DNA from: Flavobacterium sp. 270
Lineage (GTDB): Bacteria; Bacteroidota; Bacteroidia; Flavobacteriales; Flavobacteriaceae
Assembly: GCF_004368785.1 (NCBI RefSeq)
Contig: NZ_SODM01000007.1
Coordinates: forward strand, 186,001-250,000
Reading direction: 5' to 3'
DNA: 64,000 nucleotides
The notes below the pieces were generated by a model, which saw only the letters and a list, made by a program, of their open reading frames with translations, had not been told where the DNA came from and did no database searches. Both the position numbers and the translations under genes were made by a program. Within the stretch, counting starts at the first letter, position 1; each line of letters opens with the position of its first letter. Shown in pieces: positions 58,758 to 64,000 of the stretch.

Positions 58758-58791
58758 TTTTTCTTAACCACATTATAATTAAACAAACAAA

Positions 58792-60435
58792 ATGGCTTTA
58801 AACACAACAAACCCAACCGGGACTGAAGCGTGGAAAAATCTGCAAAATCACTATAACGCAATTCACGAAACTACGATACAAGAATTATTTCAGCAAGACA
58901 ATGCTCGTGCTGAAAAATTCAATTTACAATGGAATGACTTTTTGGTAGATTATTCTAAAAACAATATTAGTCAGGAAACCATATCTCTTTTATTGGAATT
59001 GGCAAATTCTATCGGATTGAAAAATGCTATTTCGGATTATTTTAATGGCGAAATCATTAACAAAACCGAAAACAGAGCTGTTTTGCATACTGCATTGCGC
59101 GCGCCTGAATCGGCTGTTATAAAAGTTGACGGTGAAAATGTAATTCCGGAAGTTTACGAAGTAAAGAACAAAATCAAGAATTTTACGAATGAAGTTATTT
59201 CTGGCCAAAGAAAAGGTTTTACAGGAAAAGCTTTTACAGACATTGTAAATATTGGTATTGGAGGTTCTGATCTTGGTCCGGATATGGCGGTTAAAGCTTT
59301 ACAATTTTACAAAAATCAACTAGATGTACATTTTGTTTCTAATGTTGATGGCGATCACGTAAATGAAGTAATCAAAAAATTAAATCCTGAAACAACTCTT
59401 TTTGTGATTGTTTCTAAAACTTTTACAACTCAGGAAACTTTAACGAATTCTGAAACTATTAAAGAATGGTTTTTAAAATCGGCAAAACAAGAAGATATTG
59501 CAAAACACTTCGTTGCTGTTTCTACAAACATTCAAAAAGTAACAGAATTCGGAATTAATCCAGACAATGTTTTCCCGATGTGGGACTGGGTTGGAGGAAG
59601 ATTTTCTTTGTGGAGTGCGGTTGGTTTGAGTATTGCATTGGCAATTGGTTTTGATAATTACAACGAATTATTGAAAGGTGCTCATGAAATGGACGAGCAT
59701 TTTAAATCGGCAGAATTTGACGAAAATATTCCTGTAATTTTAGCTTTATTAAGCGTTTGGTACAACAATTTTTATGGAGCAGAAAGTGAAGCTTTGATTC
59801 CATACACACAATATTTACAAAAATTAGCTCCGTATTTGCAACAAGCGTTTATGGAAAGTAACGGTAAAAGTGTTGGTCGTGACGGGAAACCTGTTAACTA
59901 CCAAACCGGAACTATTATTTGGGGCGAGCCAGGAACAAATTCACAGCATGCATTTTTCCAGTTAATTCACCAAGGAACAAAATTGATCCCGACAGATTTT
60001 ATCGGATTTGTAAAACCTTTATACGGAAATGAAGATCATCATGATAAATTGATGTCGAACTTTTTTGCTCAGACAGAAGCTTTAATGAACGGAAAAACCG
60101 CTGGACAAGTTCAGGCAGAATTTGACAAACAAGGTTTAGCGGCAGAAAAAGCATCTTATTTATTACCATTTAAAGTTTTTACAGGAAACAAACCAACAAA
60201 CACTATTTTAATTCAGAAGCTTACTCCAAAAAGTTTAGGCTCATTAATTGCATTGTACGAACATAAAATATTCGTTCAGGGAATTATCTGGAATATATTC
60301 AGTTTTGATCAATGGGGAGTTGAATTAGGAAAACAACTTGCTAATTCTATTTTAGATGAAATTAACACTAAAGAGGTAAAAAATCATGATAGCTCAACTT
60401 CATTCTTATTAAATCATTTTTTAAAGAATAAATAA
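58792..60435 (+). CDS. pgi: glucose-6-phosphate isomerase
   Basis: 547 residues, usual length. Phosphate-binding IGIGGSDLGP near 154-163, VSKTFTTQETLTN near 204-216, substrate loop VGGRFSLWSAVGLS near 267-280, the catalytic Glu region YTQYLQKLAPYLQQAFMESNGK near 341-362 and His in NSQHAFFQLIHQGTKLIPTDF near 383-403. Interconverts glucose-6-phosphate and fructose-6-phosphate. Monocistronic, with a -7 element, terminator and a possible operator upstream. Confidence 0.96.
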   Translation: MALNTTNPTGTEAWKNLQNHYNAIHETTIQELFQQDNARAEKFNLQWNDFLVDYSKNNISQETISLLLELANSIGLKNAISDYFNGEIINKTENRAVLHTALRAPESAVIKVDGENVIPEVYEVKNKIKNFTNEVISGQRKGFTGKAFTDIVNIGIGGSDLGPDMAVKALQFYKNQLDVHFVSNVDGDHVNEVIKKLNPETTLFVIVSKTFTTQETLTNSETIKEWFLKSAKQEDIAKHFVAVSTNIQKVTEFGINPDNVFPMWDWVGGRFSLWSAVGLSIALAIGFDNYNELLKGAHEMDEHFKSAEFDENIPVILALLSVWYNNFYGAESEALIPYTQYLQKLAPYLQQAFMESNGKSVGRDGKPVNYQTGTIIWGEPGTNSQHAFFQLIHQGTKLIPTDFIGFVKPLYGNEDHHDKLMSNFFAQTEALMNGKTAGQVQAEFDKQGLAAEKASYLLPFKVFTGNKPTNTILIQKLTPKSLGSLIALYEHKIFVQGIIWNIFSFDQWGVELGKQLANSILDEINTKEVKNHDSSTSFLLNHFLKNK

Positions 60436-60466
60436 GCTTCACTAGAAAAGCATTTCTAATATACTG

Positions 60467-60502
60467 AAACCTCTTAATTTAACAAAAATTAAGGGGTTTT
60501 TT
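60467..60502 (+). terminator. terminator of pgi
   Basis: AAACCTCTTAATTT pairs with AAATTAAGGGGTTT (one G-U) around five bases; six T follow. Confidence 0.8.
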
Positions 60503-60723
60503 CGCATAAAACACTACCTAAACAACACAAAAAGAGTCTTTTTTGAACGTTTTACGCTACAATACCATCAAATTTATTATGATTTTAACAAAAACAAAGT
60601 GTTTTAATTTAAGAAAACGTTATTTTATTTAACGAAAAAAGAAAAAATCATTTTAATACGCAGCCAATTATATAAAACTCTTTTTTCTTAACATTACGAT
60701 AACATTATCTGAGTTATTTGTTA

Positions 60724-60731
60724 TAATTTTG
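60724..60731 (+). promoter_or_regulatory. -7 element of the TonB receptor gene
   Basis: TAATTTTG fits TAnnTTTG, 26 bases before the ATG at 60758. No clear -33 TTG. Confidence 0.5.
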
Positions 60732-60757
60732 CCAAAAACAAATAACAAAAACAAGAA

Positions 60758-63559
60758 ATGAAGAAAATGAAAAATTGGTTACTGACTGGACTATTATTCA
60801 TGATAGTTTCGACCGTATTTTCTCAAGGAAAAGTGACCGGTACTATTACCGACGGTACAAATTCATTACCAGGAGCAAATGTTGCGATCAAAGGATCATC
60901 AGCTGCAGCTACTACAGATTTTGATGGAAAATTTACATTAGAGTCTCAAAATGCTACTGGAGAATTGGTTATTACTTATTTAGGTTACAACACACAAACT
61001 GTAAAATTCTCTGTTACTAGTGGAACTACTAACTTAGGATCTATCGAATTGGCTTCAAATTCAAATGAATTAGAAGAAATCGTAGTTAAAAGTAGCGTTA
61101 TTGACGTTGCTAAAGACAGAAAAACACCAGTAGCTGTTTCTACAATTAAAGCTGCTGAAATTAGAGAAAAATTAGGATCTCAAGAATTTCCTGAGATTTT
61201 AAAAAGCACACCTTCAGTATATGCTTCTAAAGCAGGTGGAGGATTTGGAGATTCAAGAATTGTTATTCGTGGATTTGACCAAAAAAATATTGCCGTAATG
61301 ATTAACGGAGTTCCTGTTAATGATATGGAAGGTGGTTCTGTATATTGGAGTAACTGGGCAGGTTTGTCTGACGTAACTTCTGCAATGCAGGTTCAAAGAG
61401 GTTTAGGAGCTTCTAAGCTTGCTATTTCTTCTATTGGAGGAACCATCAATGTTATCACAAAAACGTCTGACATGAAAGAAGGTGGAAACATTTCATCTAG
61501 TTTTGGTAATGACGGGTACTTAAAAGCACAAGCTTCATACAACACTGGAATAATGAAAAATGGTCTTTCTGCTTCTGTTTTATTTAGTAGAACTGAAGGA
61601 GATGGATATGTAGACGGCACTAAATTTGAAGGATACAATTATTTCATGGCTTTTGGTTACAAAATCAATGACAAACACAGTATTCAATTTACTTTTACAG
61701 GTGCACCTCAATGGCACAACCAAAGAAGCACTTCTCCTCTTTTAACTGATTTCTTAAAATACGGAAGTGACGGTAAAAAACCAAACATCAAATATAACTC
61801 TGATTGGGGATATAGAAACGGTGAAGAAACAAGTTTAAAAACAAATTACTATCACAAGCCGGTAATGAGTTTAAACTGGGATTATGATATTAACTCAACT
61901 ACAAAATTCTCTACTGTTGTTTACGGTTCTTGGGGTCGTGGTGGAGGAACAACTTCTAATGGTGGAATAAAAGGTCAAAATCCTTACACTGTAGGAACTA
62001 CTGCAGCACCTAATAATTTAAGAGATGCTGATGGTTTAATTAAATTTGATTTAATTCAAGCATGGAACTCAGGACAACCTACAACATTAGGAACAAGAAC
62101 TCCTATTGCTGGTGGTGCATATCAAAATAGTACTGTTACTGGTAGTGCTGCAAACTTATCTACAGGTATTACAGAATACTCATCTATAAACTCTCACAAC
62201 TGGTATGGTACGGTTTTAAATTTAGACAAAAAATTATCTGAGAATTTTAATTTAAACTTCGGAGTTGAAGGAAGAACTTATACTGCAGTTCACTATCAAA
62301 CACTTATTGATTTATTCGGAGCGACTAATTATCTTGACAGAACAAATAAAAGTGGCGATGGAGTAACTCCAATCAATACCGTTTTATCTACTACATATGC
62401 ACCAAGACCAACAGGAAATCCATTCGTAAGTACAGATTACCAAGAAAGATTAGGTTATTCATATGACAGTAAAGTGAACTACTATGGTGCTTTCTCTCAA
62501 TTAGAGTATTCAAAAGGTAACTTATCTGCGTTTCTTCAGGGAGCTATTTCTTCACAAGGTTACAAAAGAGAAGATCACTTTAACTATGCTCCAACAAACC
62601 CTCTTTCAAGTACAGATTTCCAAAACCTTACAGGTGGAGATGTAAAAGCGGGAGTTAATTACAATATTAACGAACACCATAATGTTTTTGTTAACGGAGG
62701 ATTTTACTCAAAACAACCTTTCTTTACATCAGTATATCCTAACTTCCTTTCAGTTACTAATCCAAATTTAACGAATGAAAAAATTAGCGCTATTGAACTT
62801 GGTTATGGTTTCCGTTCAAGAATCTTTACTGCTAATTTAAATGCTTATTATACAACTTGGAAAGACAGATTTACAACTGGTACTGATCCTGATGCAGCTA
62901 CAAATCCTGGAGGATTATATACTTTTGACGGTGTTAATGAAACTCATACAGGTGTAGAATTAGACGTTACAGCCAGACCAATTGACAAGTTAAAATTAAA
63001 CGGAATGATTTCTGTTGGTGACTGGAAATATGATGGAAATGCAACTAGTAACCGTTTTGATAGTTCATACCAACCAGTACCTGGAGGAACAGCTCAAACT
63101 TTATACCTAGACGGTGTGAAAGTTGGTAATGCTGCTCAGACTACAATAGCACTTGGAGCTGCTTACGAAATCTTAAACGGACTTAATGTCGATGCAAACC
63201 TTAACTATTCTGAAAAGTTATACGGAAACATTAGTCCTGCAAGTTTTACAAAAGCAGACAACAAAGGAGCTATGGAATTACCTGGCTTTGCAACTACAGA
63301 TGCTGGTATATCTTACAAATGGGTACTAAGTGATAAATTAGGTGCATTAAACTTTAGATTAAACGTTAATAACGTTTTTGATAAAATATTTATCAATGAG
63401 TCATTCACAAATATTTTTGCTGATGATACCAAGCCAGGAACAACACCAGCTCAAACTTATGCTCAAGCTGGAGCTCTTTACAAAGGAGTTGCAACTGACA
63501 ACAAAGTTTACTTCGGTTACGGAAGAACTTGGAACTTTACTCTACGTTACGATTTCTAA
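60758..63559 (+). CDS. TonB-dependent receptor with CarboxypepD_reg-like N-terminal domain
   Basis: 933 residues. Signal peptide at 1-23. A carboxypeptidase-regulatory-like domain at about 24-100 (GKVTGTITDGTNSLPGANVAIKGS, in part) is a Bacteroidota feature. The plug (about 110-235) has LEEIVVKSS, RIVIRGFDQKNIAVMINGVPVND and GTINVITK. The barrel (about 240-933) ends in NFTLRYDF with the C-terminal aromatic. It imports a bound ligand with energy from TonB-ExbBD; no SusD partner follows, so it is not a typical polysaccharide Sus pair. The substrate is unknown. Two in-frame starts (60758, 60767) are equivalent. Confidence 0.92.
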   Translation: MKKMKNWLLTGLLFMIVSTVFSQGKVTGTITDGTNSLPGANVAIKGSSAAATTDFDGKFTLESQNATGELVITYLGYNTQTVKFSVTSGTTNLGSIELASNSNELEEIVVKSSVIDVAKDRKTPVAVSTIKAAEIREKLGSQEFPEILKSTPSVYASKAGGGFGDSRIVIRGFDQKNIAVMINGVPVNDMEGGSVYWSNWAGLSDVTSAMQVQRGLGASKLAISSIGGTINVITKTSDMKEGGNISSSFGNDGYLKAQASYNTGIMKNGLSASVLFSRTEGDGYVDGTKFEGYNYFMAFGYKINDKHSIQFTFTGAPQWHNQRSTSPLLTDFLKYGSDGKKPNIKYNSDWGYRNGEETSLKTNYYHKPVMSLNWDYDINSTTKFSTVVYGSWGRGGGTTSNGGIKGQNPYTVGTTAAPNNLRDADGLIKFDLIQAWNSGQPTTLGTRTPIAGGAYQNSTVTGSAANLSTGITEYSSINSHNWYGTVLNLDKKLSENFNLNFGVEGRTYTAVHYQTLIDLFGATNYLDRTNKSGDGVTPINTVLSTTYAPRPTGNPFVSTDYQERLGYSYDSKVNYYGAFSQLEYSKGNLSAFLQGAISSQGYKREDHFNYAPTNPLSSTDFQNLTGGDVKAGVNYNINEHHNVFVNGGFYSKQPFFTSVYPNFLSVTNPNLTNEKISAIELGYGFRSRIFTANLNAYYTTWKDRFTTGTDPDAATNPGGLYTFDGVNETHTGVELDVTARPIDKLKLNGMISVGDWKYDGNATSNRFDSSYQPVPGGTAQTLYLDGVKVGNAAQTTIALGAAYEILNGLNVDANLNYSEKLYGNISPASFTKADNKGAMELPGFATTDAGISYKWVLSDKLGALNFRLNVNNVFDKIFINESFTNIFADDTKPGTTPAQTYAQAGALYKGVATDNKVYFGYGRTWNFTLRYDF

Positions 63560-63582
63560 TATTTAGAATCTAAATAAATACC

Positions 63583-63620
63583 AAAAACGGCATTGACTTT
63601 TAGCTCAATGCCGTTTTTTT
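63583..63620 (+). terminator. terminator of the TonB receptor gene
   Basis: 14-bp arms AAAAACGGCATTGA/TCAATGCCGTTTTT around eight bases, with seven T. Confidence 0.9.
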
Positions 63621-63634
63621 ATGGCCTTTTTTGC

Positions 63635-63642
63635 TATATTTG
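63635..63642 (+). promoter_or_regulatory. -7 element of the last gene
   Basis: TATATTTG fits TAnnTTTG, 21 bases before the ATG at 63664. Confidence 0.5.
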
Positions 63643-63663
63643 TTTTAATAAAAAAATTAATTT

Positions 63664-64000
63664 ATGTACAATTTTCTACAAAAATTCCACTCTGGCTGGG
63701 CTTATTTAGCTTTATTGCTTTTACTGATTGCAGTGGTAAATTCTATCATTGGTTTTACATCAAAAAAGGATTTTACTGCAAAAGATCGTAAAATTGCTTT
63801 GTTTGCCTTAATCGGAACTCATACCCAATTATTAATTGGATTGATCCTTTATTTTGTATCTCCGCTAGGAAAAGCTGCTTTTGGAGAAATGTCTAATGCA
63901 GAACTTAGACTAACTTCATTAGAACATCCATTAATCAATATTATAGCTATTGTTTTAATTACAATTGGATGGTCTAAACATAAAAAGCTGATTAACAGCG
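63664..64000 (+). CDS. integral membrane protein, cut by window end
   Basis: 112 codons are visible, with the 3' end missing. TM segments: WAYLALLLLLIAVVNSIIG near 12-30, IALFALIGTHTQLLIGLILYFVS near 43-65 and LINIIAIVLITIGW near 91-104. Histidines at about 9, 52 and 89 lie at helix edges (FHSGW, THTQ, EHP), which could bind haem, as in cytochrome-b561-like proteins, but no full motif is seen. In some Flavobacterium annotations this kind of protein is mislabelled as a ribosomal protein (recollection). A solid -7 element precedes it. Confidence 0.75.
   Translation, partial: MYNFLQKFHSGWAYLALLLLLIAVVNSIIGFTSKKDFTAKDRKIALFALIGTHTQLLIGLILYFVSPLGKAAFGEMSNAELRLTSLEHPLINIIAIVLITIGWSKHKKLINS

Larger units (their letters stand above)
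58519..58791. other. spacer between the M23 gene and pgi with possible gene remnant
   Basis: The first 144 bases continue the M23 frame after its TAA as 47 open codons (FYFKKNLPFSLKRTF..., ending WKKIKIE) with no start codon; this could be decay of a former small gene or chance. The rest holds a near-palindrome CGAAAACGTTTCCG (58684-58697) and the pgi -7 element. Confidence 0.5.
60436..60757. other. intergenic region pgi to TonB receptor gene
   Basis: 322 bases. Contains the pgi terminator, an A+T middle with a GAAAACGTTA half-site (60613-60622) and an AACG-rich stretch, and the -7 element of the receptor gene. No ORF or RNA seen. Confidence 0.55.

Noticed and set aside
1..64000. tRNA, rRNA, insertion sequence, prophage or restriction-modification genes
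   Set aside because: Looked for on both strands by eye; nothing matched tRNA cloverleaf sequences, transposase DDE motifs, phage structural genes or methyltransferase motifs.

Overview
The window is A+T-rich chromosomal DNA from a member of the Bacteroidota, most likely Flavobacterium or a close relative in the Flavobacteriaceae. Four things support this. Many genes have a TAnnTTTG -7 element, often with TTG or TTTG about 16-19 bases upstream. Typical lineage genes are present: PorZ of the type IX secretion system, a moxR-bat aerotolerance operon, an OmpA protein with thrombospondin type 3 repeats, and a TonB receptor with an N-terminal carboxypeptidase-regulatory-like domain. Leaders are A-rich with little Shine-Dalgarno signal and TTG starts are frequent. 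The intergenic repeats (CCCGATAGTTATCGGG, TTTTTGCCAC-bounded palindromes, AATTCCAAATTCCAA hairpins) look familiar from Flavobacterium. I see no tRNA, rRNA, CRISPR array, insertion sequence or prophage.

Layout. 1-4.4 kb is accessory: two small orphan proteins, a secreted peptide with a double-glycine-type leader, a GNAT acetyltransferase coupled to an ABC-ATPase-like protein without a Walker A lysine, an XRE regulator probably read from a leaderless mRNA, an orphan 212-residue protein and a repeat-filled spacer. 4.4-8.9 kb: Xaa-Pro aminopeptidase, an alpha/beta hydrolase, a pair of roadblock/LC7 proteins with a divergent small basic protein, and an ABC ATPase next to a membrane-protein frame broken by an in-frame TAG. 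8.9-18.5 kb: AddB-like and AddA-like recombination proteins separated by ompA and kbl, then lspA. 18.6-19.8 kb: a second copy of the roadblock pair, again with a divergent small basic protein, lying between lspA and dksA-ileS. 20-28.8 kb: traR/dksA, ileS, an orphan secreted protein, recO, porZ. 28.8-36.6 kb: gdhA, an outer-membrane protein, cystathionine gamma-synthase, a DUF3298-type lipoprotein, an AlbA_2 (Schlafen-like) protein, an SDR and an aldo/keto reductase. 36.8-46.1 kb: a complete moxR-DUF58-bat operon. 46.3-52.1 kb: 5-formyl-THF cyclo-ligase, an aspartoacylase-like protein, uvrC and a patatin fused to a beta-barrel. 52.3-58.5 kb: an aromatic amino acid catabolism cluster (hmgA, hppD, kynA) with an S23-like four-helix-bundle gene, a DUF3108 protein and an M23 lipoprotein. 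58.8-64 kb: pgi, a large TonB-dependent receptor and a membrane-protein gene cut by the window end.

The observation I rate highest is the duplicated three-gene module. Two roadblock/LC7 genes are co-transcribed, and a short basic protein ending in a K-G-(F/L)-F-K motif is transcribed divergently. It occurs at 6.8-7.9 kb and again at 18.6-19.8 kb in the same gene order. Roadblock proteins usually regulate small Ras-like GTPases, but no GTPase is encoded in the window. Other points of interest are the peptide with the double-glycine-type leader, the ABC-ATPase pseudoenzyme, a promoter-terminator unit without an ORF (candidate sRNA, about 55383-55494) and a GAAAACGTTTTC-like palindrome shared by the gdhA and pgi upstream regions.
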